The translations under genes and the position numbers were made by a program. This document shows, one piece after another, positions 35,710 to 43,333 of a DNA stretch of 64,000 nt. Each line of letters starts with the position of its first letter. Within the stretch, counting starts at the first letter, position 1. The notes under the pieces were generated by a model. The model saw nothing but the letters and a program-made list of their open reading frames with translations. It was not told the DNA's origin and did not search any database. The DNA is from Polynucleobacter tropicus (lineage in GTDB: Bacteria > Pseudomonadota > Gammaproteobacteria > Burkholderiales > Burkholderiaceae). The stretch is taken from positions 806,001 to 870,000 of the forward strand of contig NZ_CP028942.1 in the NCBI RefSeq assembly GCF_013307225.1. The letters run 5' to 3'.

Positions 35710-37299
35710 TTAGAAGCCTGCAGCTAAGCCGTCTCTTCGGTGGTCACTACCAGCAATATATGCAGAGTGATCTTCATCACTTAATTTGGCAATCGCCTGA
35801 GCGCTACCAAAATCTAAGCTGTTAGCGGGTTGCACAGCAACTTCGTGACCCATTGCACGCAAACTATCCACGATGCTTGCAGGCATCGCAGCTTCAACTG
35901 TGAGCTTGCCTAAATCATCGATGCGCCAGCGTGGCGCATCAGAGCAGGCTTGCGGGTTGAGGTATTCATCAACAAAGCGCATGACAAATTGAATGTGACC
36001 TTGCGGTTGCATATTGCCACCCATCACGCCAAATGCCATCGCTGGCTTTCCATTCTTAGTTAAGAAGGCAGGGAGGATGGTGTGGAAAGGGCGTTTGCCA
36101 GGACCAACTTGATTGGGATGTCCATCTTTCAGGCCAAAACTCATGCCGCGATTATGAAAAGCGATCCCACCTGGGGCGACCACTCCAGAGCCAAAGCCTT
36201 TGAAGTTAGATTGAATATAAGAAATCATCATGCCGGATTCATCGGCGGCGCATAAGTACACAGTGCCACCTGAGTGGGGGTCTCCAGCACCATAGCTACC
36301 AGCTTTATTGTGATCAATCAAAGCGGCACGGCTCGATAGATAATCGCGATCTAAAAGTTTGGTTACCGGTACGCTCATGGATCTAGAGTCAGATACATGA
36401 GCATATGCATCTGCAAAGGCCAGTCGCATCGCTTCAATTTGCAAATGAATCCGCTGCGCAGAGTTCGCTGGATATTGCTTAACGTTTGCAGCCTGCAAAA
36501 TTCCTAAAGCCATTTGGGCTGCGATACCGGAACCATTAGGCGGAATTTCCAAGAGTGTGTAATCGCCGTAATCAAATGCCAATGGTTCAACCCAGTCTGG
36601 TTTATTGTCCGCAAAGTCCTGCATCGTAAAGCAGCCACCGGTTGATTGCGCAAAGTCGACCATGCTTTGAGCTAGTGGACCCCTGTAGAAAGATTCACCT
36701 TGAGTAGCGGCAATTTCCTTTAAGGTTTTTGCTTGGGCTGGATAGCGCCAGATTTGTCCTGCTTGAGGCGATTTGCCATCAATCAAAAAAGACTCTGAAA
36801 ACCCCGGTTGATTTTTGAGAATCGGAATCGCTTCACGCCATTGACGCGCAATGACAGGTGATACCGGAAATCCATTCTCAGCGTAATCAATCGCACGCTT
36901 AAATAGTTGTGCAAATGGCAACTTACCAAATTTTTTGGAAAGCTCAACCCAGCCAGCGACCATACCAGGCACGGTAACTGTATTCCAGCCAATTAAATCC
37001 ATTGCAGATTTGCCAGCAAAATATTCTGTGCTCCAGGCTGCCGGCGCACGACCTGAGGCATTAAGTCCATGAATTTGTTTGCCGTCCCATAAGATGGCAA
37101 AGCCATCTCCTCCAAGGCCATTCATGGTGGGTTCAACAACTGTGAGTGTGATTGCTGTGGCTAATGCGGCGTCAACTGCATTGCCACCATTTTGTAGCGC
37201 CTCAATACCTGCTTGAGTGGCGAGTGGCTGCGAACTAGCAACCGTATTTTTAGCAAGGACTGGTGCGCGACCGCCACCAAATGGAGGGGAAATCAACAT
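35710..37299 (-). CDS. Gamma-glutamyltransferase family Ntn-hydrolase, no signal peptide
   Basis: The 529-residue protein has the family opening VASSQPLATQAGIEALQNGG, GGDGFAILWDGK and the autocleavage region HSGGTVYLCAADESG (about residue 345), where the Thr would become the N-terminal nucleophile of the small subunit. The following segment is SYIQSNFKGFGSGVV. The family transfers or hydrolyses gamma-glutamyl groups; shorter cytoplasmic paralogues (YwrD type) and cephalosporin acylases share the fold. No signal peptide is present, unlike periplasmic GGT. It is 19 bases downstream of a Bug receptor gene on the same strand, so import and processing of a shared substrate is possible. Confidence 0.87.
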   Translation of the reverse strand: MLISPPFGGGRAPVLAKNTVASSQPLATQAGIEALQNGGNAVDAALATAITLTVVEPTMNGLGGDGFAILWDGKQIHGLNASGRAPAAWSTEYFAGKSAMDLIGWNTVTVPGMVAGWVELSKKFGKLPFAQLFKRAIDYAENGFPVSPVIARQWREAIPILKNQPGFSESFLIDGKSPQAGQIWRYPAQAKTLKEIAATQGESFYRGPLAQSMVDFAQSTGGCFTMQDFADNKPDWVEPLAFDYGDYTLLEIPPNGSGIAAQMALGILQAANVKQYPANSAQRIHLQIEAMRLAFADAYAHVSDSRSMSVPVTKLLDRDYLSSRAALIDHNKAGSYGAGDPHSGGTVYLCAADESGMMISYIQSNFKGFGSGVVAPGGIAFHNRGMSFGLKDGHPNQVGPGKRPFHTILPAFLTKNGKPAMAFGVMGGNMQPQGHIQFVMRFVDEYLNPQACSDAPRWRIDDLGKLTVEAAMPASIVDSLRAMGHEVAVQPANSLDFGSAQAIAKLSDEDHSAYIAGSDHRRDGLAAGF

Positions 37300-37318
37300 G
37301 ACTTATATATTTAGTGGA

Positions 37319-38299
37319 TTAATCAACTTTGACATTGGCAGACTTTACTACTTTCTCCCATTTGTTTGCTTCATTTGTGGTGATTTCACCCAACTTCTCT
37401 GAATTGGCAAATTGTGGATGAATACCTTGTGTTGCCATGCGTGCTTTAAAGTCAGGGTTAGTCAAAATCTTGCGGATTTCGCGCTCTAACTTAGCAACAA
37501 TGTTTGGCGACGTACCCTTGGGTACGTAAACAGCATAAAAGTTTTCAACATCAAATGACTTCATGCCGTCTTGACCAAGTGTTGGGACATTGGGCATGAG
37601 TGGTGAGCGTTCCGCTGCAGCAATCGCAATCGGACGTAGCTTTCCGCTTTGAATATGGGGTAGCGAGGCTGTGACACTGTCAAACATCATTAAGGTGTTG
37701 CCTGCAATTAAATCGGGAAGGGCAAAGCTGCTACCTTTGTAAGGAATATGTGTTCCGCTGGCGCCAATGCGCTCCATAAACATCGTTGACTCTAAGTGAG
37801 ACAAGCTGCCATTACCTTGAGAGGCGTAATTGAAATTCCCCTTTTTGGATTTGATAAAGGCGATGAGCTCAGGAAGATTCTTAGCGGGGACGCTTGGGTT
37901 TATGACAATTAAATGCGGAATAGTTCCCATCAGCGAAACTGGAGAGAAATCTTTTTGCAAATCAGCCGGAGGGTTTTTAAAGAGCGCTGAAGAGATAGAT
38001 TGATTGGTGAGGGCGCTGATGTGAATCGTGTAACCATCGGGAGTAGCTTTAGCAGCCGCTTGAAGACCAATCATTCCGCCTGCACCAGGTTTATTTTCAA
38101 CCACAATGGATTGCCCTAGAGCCTCTGCGAGAGGAGCGGTAAGACTTCTAGCAAAAATATCAGTGGACCCACCAGCCGGAAAAGACACAATCGCTACGAT
38201 GGGCTTTTTAGGCCAATCAGTTTCATTGGCGGCATGAACCGATCCGCATAAGCTTGCAATTGCGCAAAAACCATATAGGAGGGATTTTGTAAAGGTCAT
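37319..38299 (-). CDS. Tripartite tricarboxylate transporter substrate-binding protein (Bug family)
   Basis: The 326-residue periplasmic receptor has a signal peptide (about 1-24, ending VHAAN), the Bug opening WPKKPIVAIVSFPAGGSTDIF and the HIPYKGSSFALPDLIAG segment near the hinge. It is the first gene of a minus-strand pair with the gamma-glutamyltransferase-like gene and is divergent from an aminotransferase operon that carries its own Bug gene. Ligands of Bug proteins vary widely (dicarboxylates, nicotinate, amino acids), so none is assigned. No TctA or TctB permease gene is nearby. Confidence 0.9.
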   Translation of the reverse strand: MTFTKSLLYGFCAIASLCGSVHAANETDWPKKPIVAIVSFPAGGSTDIFARSLTAPLAEALGQSIVVENKPGAGGMIGLQAAAKATPDGYTIHISALTNQSISSALFKNPPADLQKDFSPVSLMGTIPHLIVINPSVPAKNLPELIAFIKSKKGNFNYASQGNGSLSHLESTMFMERIGASGTHIPYKGSSFALPDLIAGNTLMMFDSVTASLPHIQSGKLRPIAIAAAERSPLMPNVPTLGQDGMKSFDVENFYAVYVPKGTSPNIVAKLEREIRKILTNPDFKARMATQGIHPQFANSEKLGEITTNEANKWEKVVKSANVKVD

Positions 38300-38395
38300 T
38301 TCCAGGTCCGAATTTCTAAAGTTTCAAATAGATTTCTAGGGTTATTGGGTACTATAGTATTGGATATTTAAATGTATTACACAGAGCACAATCAT

Positions 38396-39748
38396 ATGAG
38401 CGGATCGAATAAAACCGTAAATGGAGTAGATATGTCAGCTTATTGGCTGCCATTCACGCCCAATCGATATTTTCACCAACACCCCAAGATCATGCAGTCT
38501 GCTAAGGGAGCTTACTACTTTGATGATCATGGACGTAAGCTCTTTGATGGTCTATCAGGGCTTTGGTGCTCACCATTGGGGCATGCTGATCCACGCATTG
38601 GTGCAGCAATCTCCAAACAATATGAAAAGATGGATTATTGCCCTGCATTTCAGATGGCGAGCGAAGACACCTTTCGCTTAGCAACCCGTGTAGCTGATAT
38701 GGCTCCTAAAGGCTTGAATAAAGTCTTTTTTACAAACTCCGGTTCTGAAGCAGTAGATACAGCTCTCAAGATTGCAATTGGATATCACCGCGTGATGGGC
38801 AATGCTTCGCGGATTCGCATGATTGGGCGAGATCGTGCCTATCATGGTGTTGGTATGGGTGGTATTTCAGTTGGGGGCATGGTGGCCAACCGCAAGATGT
38901 TTGCCAGCATGATGATGCCTGGCGTGGATCATTTGCCGCACACATTAAATCTCTCGCAAATGGCATTTTCAAAAGGAATGCCAACTTGGGGAGCGCATCT
39001 TGCTGACGAGTTAGAGAAGATCGTAGCTCTACATGATGCTAATACGATTGCAGCGGTCATTCTCGAGCCTGTGCAAGGTTCAACTGGTGTGATTGTGCCG
39101 CCACAAGGTTATCTGCAAAAGATCCGTGAGATTTGTACTAAGCATGCCATCTTGCTGATCTTTGATGAGGTGATTACAGGATTTGGTCGTCTAGGTGCAA
39201 ATTTTGGCGCTGATCGATTCGGTGTGGTGCCTGACATGATTACCTTTGCTAAGGCAATTACTAATGGAGTAATTCCACTCGGCGGTGTGATTGTGCGTGA
39301 CGATATTTATGACAGCATCATCGCTAATGGCGGTCAAGAGCAGGCTATTGAGTTTTTCCATGGCTATACCTATTCAGGCCACCCAATTCCTATGGCTGCA
39401 GGGCATGCGGTGCTCGACATTTTTGAATCAGATGATTTGGTTAATCGCGCAAGAGCCTTAGAACCCGTTCTAGAAAATGGTTTGCATGCCATGAAAGGAA
39501 AAGCGGGCTTATTGGATATACGTAACTTTGGATTATCTGGTGCAGTAGAGCTCGAACCCATTGCTGGTAAACCAGGCTTGCGGGCACTTAAGGTGTTAGA
39601 GGCTTGTATTGAGCGTGGCGCATTAGTCAGGGTTGCTGGCGATGTCATCGCTGTTGGTCCTCCATTTATTTCCGAGCCCAAAGAAGTAGAGTTTCTCTGC
39701 AGCGTACTTGGCGATGCCGTTGATGCGGCAATGAAAATCAATTCATAA
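38396..39748 (+). CDS. Class III aminotransferase, beta-alanine/omega-amino acid:pyruvate type
   Basis: The PLP enzyme (450 residues from this start) resembles omega-amino acid:pyruvate transaminases: YWLPFTPNRYF, GLSGLWCSPLGH, FFTNSGSEAVDTALKIA (about 107-123), LLIFDEVITGFGRLG and the PLP-lysine motif TFAKAITNG (Lys about 286). The family moves the amino group of beta-alanine or other omega-amines to pyruvate. Three starts are possible: 38372, 38396 and 38432. The last has the best ribosome site (GGAG, six bases) but leaves little N-terminal arm; 38396 fits family length. It heads a plus-strand unit with an isocitrate-lyase-family enzyme and a Bug receptor. Confidence 0.88.
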   Translation: MSGSNKTVNGVDMSAYWLPFTPNRYFHQHPKIMQSAKGAYYFDDHGRKLFDGLSGLWCSPLGHADPRIGAAISKQYEKMDYCPAFQMASEDTFRLATRVADMAPKGLNKVFFTNSGSEAVDTALKIAIGYHRVMGNASRIRMIGRDRAYHGVGMGGISVGGMVANRKMFASMMMPGVDHLPHTLNLSQMAFSKGMPTWGAHLADELEKIVALHDANTIAAVILEPVQGSTGVIVPPQGYLQKIREICTKHAILLIFDEVITGFGRLGANFGADRFGVVPDMITFAKAITNGVIPLGGVIVRDDIYDSIIANGGQEQAIEFFHGYTYSGHPIPMAAGHAVLDIFESDDLVNRARALEPVLENGLHAMKGKAGLLDIRNFGLSGAVELEPIAGKPGLRALKVLEACIERGALVRVAGDVIAVGPPFISEPKEVEFLCSVLGDAVDAAMKINS

Positions 39749-39795
39749 AAAACTAACACAGAAAAGTTAGCTAAAAACTAGATTAAAGGGGATGT

Positions 39796-40671
39796 ATGAG
39801 CAAGCAAAGAGTTGAATTCAATCAGCGCCTCAGTAAACCTGGATTAATTGTTGCACCAGGTGTTTATGAAATGGTTTCATTGCGCTTAGCTGATCGGATG
39901 GGTTTTGACGCGCTTTATATGACAGGCTATGGCACCGTTGCCTCTTTGCTGGGCTTGCCAGATGCTGGTTTGGCCACCTATACAGAGATGGTTGGTAGGG
40001 TCAGTGCAATGGCAGGTATGGCTAAAACCCCATTAATAGCCGACGGAGATACCGGCTATGGGGGCTTGCTAAATGTGCGCCATACCATTCGTGGCTATGA
40101 GGCTGCGGGGGCAGTAGCGATACAACTTGAGGATCAAGAGTTTCCCAAGAAATGTGGCCATACACCTGGACGTAGAGTTATACCGATGGAAGACATGGTT
40201 AAAAAAATTGAGGTTGCGGTGGCATCACGTAGCGATCCAAATTTCAAAATCATTGCTCGCACAGATGCTAGAACTACTCTTGGTTTAGATGAAGCTTTGC
40301 GTCGTGGTGAGGCATATGCGCGTGCAGGAGCGGATATTCTTTTTATTGAATCTCCTGAGACGCAAGAAGAAATGCAAAAAATCGGACAGGCATTTCCGAA
40401 ACATCCATTGATTGCAAATATGGTTGAAAAGGGGAGAACTCCAGTTTTATCAAAACAGGAGCTAGAGCAATTGGGCTATAAGATTGCAATCTTCCCGGTA
40501 ACGGCGCTATTAGCCTCTGTGCAGGCCATGACTAAAGTTTATGAACATTTTAAAGAGTCAGGATCATCAATTAATAATCCTGTGGATTTATATGACTTTG
40601 GTGACTTATCAAAGCTCATGGGCTTTGAGGATGTTTGGGAGTTTGAAAAACGGTTTGTAGAAATTAAATAA
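39796..40671 (+). CDS. Isocitrate lyase/PEP mutase family enzyme (methylisocitrate or dimethylmalate lyase-like)
   Basis: The 291-residue TIM-barrel protein carries YMTGYGTVASLLGLPD (about 41-56), the Mg-binding ADGDTGYGG (76-84) and the active-site loop FPKKCGHTPGRRVIP (about 116-130), with the catalytic cysteine in KKCGH. Family members cleave C-C bonds of methylisocitrate, dimethylmalate or oxaloacetate. The short length without a C-terminal extension excludes true isocitrate lyase. It sits between an omega-aminotransferase and a Bug receptor. No prpC is present, so a methylcitrate-cycle role is not supported; the real substrate is unknown. Confidence 0.85.
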   Translation: MSKQRVEFNQRLSKPGLIVAPGVYEMVSLRLADRMGFDALYMTGYGTVASLLGLPDAGLATYTEMVGRVSAMAGMAKTPLIADGDTGYGGLLNVRHTIRGYEAAGAVAIQLEDQEFPKKCGHTPGRRVIPMEDMVKKIEVAVASRSDPNFKIIARTDARTTLGLDEALRRGEAYARAGADILFIESPETQEEMQKIGQAFPKHPLIANMVEKGRTPVLSKQELEQLGYKIAIFPVTALLASVQAMTKVYEHFKESGSSINNPVDLYDFGDLSKLMGFEDVWEFEKRFVEIK

Positions 40672-40681
40672 GGGGCTTTCT

Positions 40682-41659
40682 ATGAAATTCACTCATCGGT
40701 TTCTCTCGGTACTATTTTTATTTAGCTCTCTAGTAGCTACGAATAGCTATGCGCAAGCCAATTATCCCAATCGACCGATTCGTTTAATCATTCCTTTTAC
40801 GCCGGGTGGTGTGACTGATACTTCTGGCCGCTTTATTGCAGAGCAGTTGTCTCTCAAGCTTGGGCAACAGGTCATTGCCGACAACAAACCTGGAGCCTCC
40901 GGAAATATTGGTACTCAGATGGTTGCGACTGCTGAGCCTGATGGCTATACCTTATTACTTGGTTATGCTGGAACGCTCTCGATTAATCCATCTTTATTTG
41001 ATAAGGTGCCATTTGATAGTGTGAAAGACTTCACGCCCATCGGAAAAATAGGCGACGCAATTTTAATTATCGTCGCGAATAATGATTTTCCAGGTAAGAC
41101 CCTAGCTGATGTTATTGCCATCTCCAAAAAAGATCCTAATGGCCTCTCCTATGGCACCTCAGGATCTGGTGGCACACCGCATATCGCCGGTGAGCTTTTT
41201 AAACAAAAGACTGGCGCAAATTTAGTTCACGTTCCTTATAAGGGCGGTGGCCAAGCTTTGCTAGATCTTTTAGGTGGAAACATTCCCCTTGTGTACACAG
41301 CGGTTGCTGGCGCAAATCAATATGTCAACACAGGCCGTATTAGGGCGATTGCGGTCTCCAGCTCCAAAAGAAGTCCAAGCATGCCGGATGTGCCGACTTT
41401 CATTGAGAGTGGCGTTAAAGATTTTGTAATTGACGACTGGGTGGGGCTTTTGGCTCCAGCTAAAACACCAAAGCCAATTGTTAATAAATTAAATCAGGCA
41501 TTAAATGAGATTTTGAATTCACCTGAGGGTAAGGCAAAACTATTGTCGATGGGTATCTTTCCATCGCCTGGTACCCCAGAAAAATTTGGCGAGCAAATTA
41601 AAGGTGATTTAATTCGGTTCGCACCAATTGTGAAGGCTGCACAAATTAAATCGGAATGA
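40682..41659 (+). CDS. Tripartite tricarboxylate transporter substrate-binding protein (Bug family)
   Basis: This 325-residue protein has a signal peptide (about 1-25, ending SYAQA), then YPNRPIRLIIPFTPGGVTDTS and the LVHVPYKGGGQALLDLLGG segment. It is the third Bug gene in the window and lies 10 bases after the lyase gene, so it probably delivers the substrate for the aminotransferase/lyase pathway. An AAGGGG-type ribosome site precedes the ATG. As with the other two, the membrane subunits are not encoded in the window and are presumably shared from elsewhere. Confidence 0.9.
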   Translation: MKFTHRFLSVLFLFSSLVATNSYAQANYPNRPIRLIIPFTPGGVTDTSGRFIAEQLSLKLGQQVIADNKPGASGNIGTQMVATAEPDGYTLLLGYAGTLSINPSLFDKVPFDSVKDFTPIGKIGDAILIIVANNDFPGKTLADVIAISKKDPNGLSYGTSGSGGTPHIAGELFKQKTGANLVHVPYKGGGQALLDLLGGNIPLVYTAVAGANQYVNTGRIRAIAVSSSKRSPSMPDVPTFIESGVKDFVIDDWVGLLAPAKTPKPIVNKLNQALNEILNSPEGKAKLLSMGIFPSPGTPEKFGEQIKGDLIRFAPIVKAAQIKSE

Positions 41660-41668
41660 TTTACGATC

Positions 41669-42397
41669 TTATCGATTTAGCACGTGATAAATAATGGGGA
41701 TGGCAATGGCGCTGATAACGCCGTTCATTCCCATTGCTAGGCTAGCGTAAGTTCCTGCCTCAGGATGAATGCTAAAAGCGCGCGATGTGCCGATGCCATG
41801 CGCACCGATACCAATCGCAAATCCTCTTTGCCACCAAGCCTTCATGCCAAGAGCATTCAAAACAAATGGCGCCAAGATTGCACCTAAGATGCCCGTACTC
41901 ACTGCAAAGATGGCAGTGAGTGTTGGTGATACGCTGATGCGCTCGGCAATACCCATAGCAATCGGAGCGGTTACTGATTTAGGATACATAGCCCCAGTAA
42001 TGCTGCTATCAGCGCCAAGAAGGGTTGCAATACCTACCGCGCTAATGATCGATACCAAACCACCAGTGCATAGAGAAACCAGTAATGGGATAGATCGACC
42101 CTTCAGGCTATTTAGACCTCGATAGATGGGAATCGCTAGAGAGACAGTTGCTGAGCCTAATAAGAAGTGAATAAATTGCGCGCCCTCAAAGTAAGTTGAG
42201 TAGGGCATATCGATCAGTTGAATTGTGCTAGCAACAATCAAAATCGCAATTGCTACGGGGTTGGCTAAAGGATTTTGTTTTGTTTGTTTGTAGATGCTTA
42301 AGCCAATCTGATAAGCCGCTAAGGTGATGAAGAGGGCAAATAGTGGGCTGCCTGATAGATATACCCAAATTTCTACGATGGAATGCTTTTCACTCAT
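41669..42397 (-). CDS. lrgB: LrgB/CidB family membrane protein
   Basis: The 242-residue protein has about seven membrane helices and the LrgB signature: GATLLGADSSITGAMYPKSV near residue 122, then SVTAPIAMGIAERI and the C-terminal GIGAHGIGTSRAF. LrgAB/CidAB-type pairs are holin/antiholin-like membrane proteins first described in Staphylococcus; homologues transport glycolate, pyruvate or similar small acids in other organisms. It overlaps the lrgA-like stop by 8 bases and is convergent with a Bug gene. Given the carboxylate context, export or uptake of a small organic acid is at least as likely as a lysis role. Confidence 0.9.
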   Translation of the reverse strand: MSEKHSIVEIWVYLSGSPLFALFITLAAYQIGLSIYKQTKQNPLANPVAIAILIVASTIQLIDMPYSTYFEGAQFIHFLLGSATVSLAIPIYRGLNSLKGRSIPLLVSLCTGGLVSIISAVGIATLLGADSSITGAMYPKSVTAPIAMGIAERISVSPTLTAIFAVSTGILGAILAPFVLNALGMKAWWQRGFAIGIGAHGIGTSRAFSIHPEAGTYASLAMGMNGVISAIAIPIIYHVLNR

Positions 42398-42737
42398 CGC
42401 TTGCTTTCTTGCTCAAGAGGCGTACTACAAAAGCGCACGAGCCAATGGTGAGGATGACACTTCCAACTAGGGCTGCAATGATGGCAAAGGCATTAGCCTT
42501 GAGTTGGGGTAGAAATAAAACTACCCCAACAGCTGCCGGAACAAATAAGAGACCAAGATATTGGCTAAAGGTATCAGCGACTGTCGCCAGCTCCGCATTG
42601 ATGCCCTTGCGTATTACTAACCAAACAACCAATAGAACCAGCCCAATAACTGGGCCAGGGAGGGATGGGAGAAGGAACTTGGAGACTAGCTCGCCTAGGC
42701 TTTGAAAAAGGAGGATTTGAACTAAGCCAAAAATCAT
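42390..42737 (-). CDS. lrgA: LrgA/CidA family holin-like membrane protein
   Basis: The 115-residue protein has four membrane helices and the CidA/LrgA landmarks LGELVSKFLLPSLPGPVIGLVLL (about 11-33) and LFVPAAVGVVLFLPQL. It is the small partner of LrgB, whose gene overlaps its stop, so the two are translationally coupled. It is divergent from the iorA-like gene across 136 bases. No LytR- or LysR-type regulator gene is adjacent. Confidence 0.9.
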   Translation of the reverse strand: MIFGLVQILLFQSLGELVSKFLLPSLPGPVIGLVLLVVWLVIRKGINAELATVADTFSQYLGLLFVPAAVGVVLFLPQLKANAFAIIAALVGSVILTIGSCAFVVRLLSKKASDE

Positions 42738-42873
42738 GAATTGATCTTACAGGCTAGTTTTTATGTTGCATAGCAATAATTTAATTCTTGATTAAGATAA
42801 CCACACAAATGCTTAGGGGTTTATGCCTCTATTTACTAAAACGAATACAAAAAGAGACTAATAGGAGACCGTA

Positions 42874-43323
42874 ATGGCCGAGTTAAATGTCAATGGCAAA
42901 AAATATAAAGTGGATGTTGATCCAGATACTCCATTGCTATGGGTAATACGCGAACAAATTGGTTTGACCGGAACAAAGTACGGTTGCGGTGTTGGTCAAT
43001 GTGGTGCTTGCACGGTGTTATTTGAAGGTCAAGCGGTGCGTAGCTGTTCTTTACCAGTTGCCGCAGCAGAAGGTAAAAAAATTGAAACTATTGAGAGTTT
43101 GGAAAAGAGCGGTCAGCTTTCTAAAGTGCAAAAGGCGTGGGTTGATAATCAAGTGCCTCAGTGTGGCTACTGCCAATCTGGCATGGTGATGGCAACCACT
43201 GCGTTGCTACGTAACAATCCAAAGCCAACTGATGCTCAGATTGATGAGTCAATCACCAATATCTGCCGTTGCGGCACATTCCAACAAGTGCGTGCAGCGA
43301 TTCATGCTGCTAGCAAGGCTTAA
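42874..43323 (+). CDS. iorA: [2Fe-2S] subunit of an IorAB-type molybdenum hydroxylase
   Basis: The 149-residue protein has the two iron-sulfur domains of the xanthine oxidase family: a plant-ferredoxin cluster with Cys38, Cys43, Cys46 and Cys58 (YGCGVGQCGACTV), and a helical cluster with Cys97, Cys100, Cys131 and Cys133 (QCGYCQSGM and ICRCG). It passes electrons out of the molybdenum subunit encoded next. No signal peptide is present; it may be exported as a passenger of the Tat-signalled large subunit. A strong AGGAG precedes the ATG. The symbol reflects the isoquinoline 1-oxidoreductase family, not a proven substrate. Confidence 0.9.
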   Translation: MAELNVNGKKYKVDVDPDTPLLWVIREQIGLTGTKYGCGVGQCGACTVLFEGQAVRSCSLPVAAAEGKKIETIESLEKSGQLSKVQKAWVDNQVPQCGYCQSGMVMATTALLRNNPKPTDAQIDESITNICRCGTFQQVRAAIHAASKA

Positions 43324-43333
43324 GGGGGTAATC

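Noticed and set aside
39753..39770. Terminator between the aminotransferase and lyase genes
   Set aside because: CTAAC/GTTAG is only five base pairs with an 8-base loop and no T-run.
43232..43333. N-terminal extension of the molybdenum subunit overlapping iorA
   Set aside because: ATG 43334 has AAGGGGG before it and starts a clean Tat signal; the extension merely reads the iorA C-terminus in another frame.
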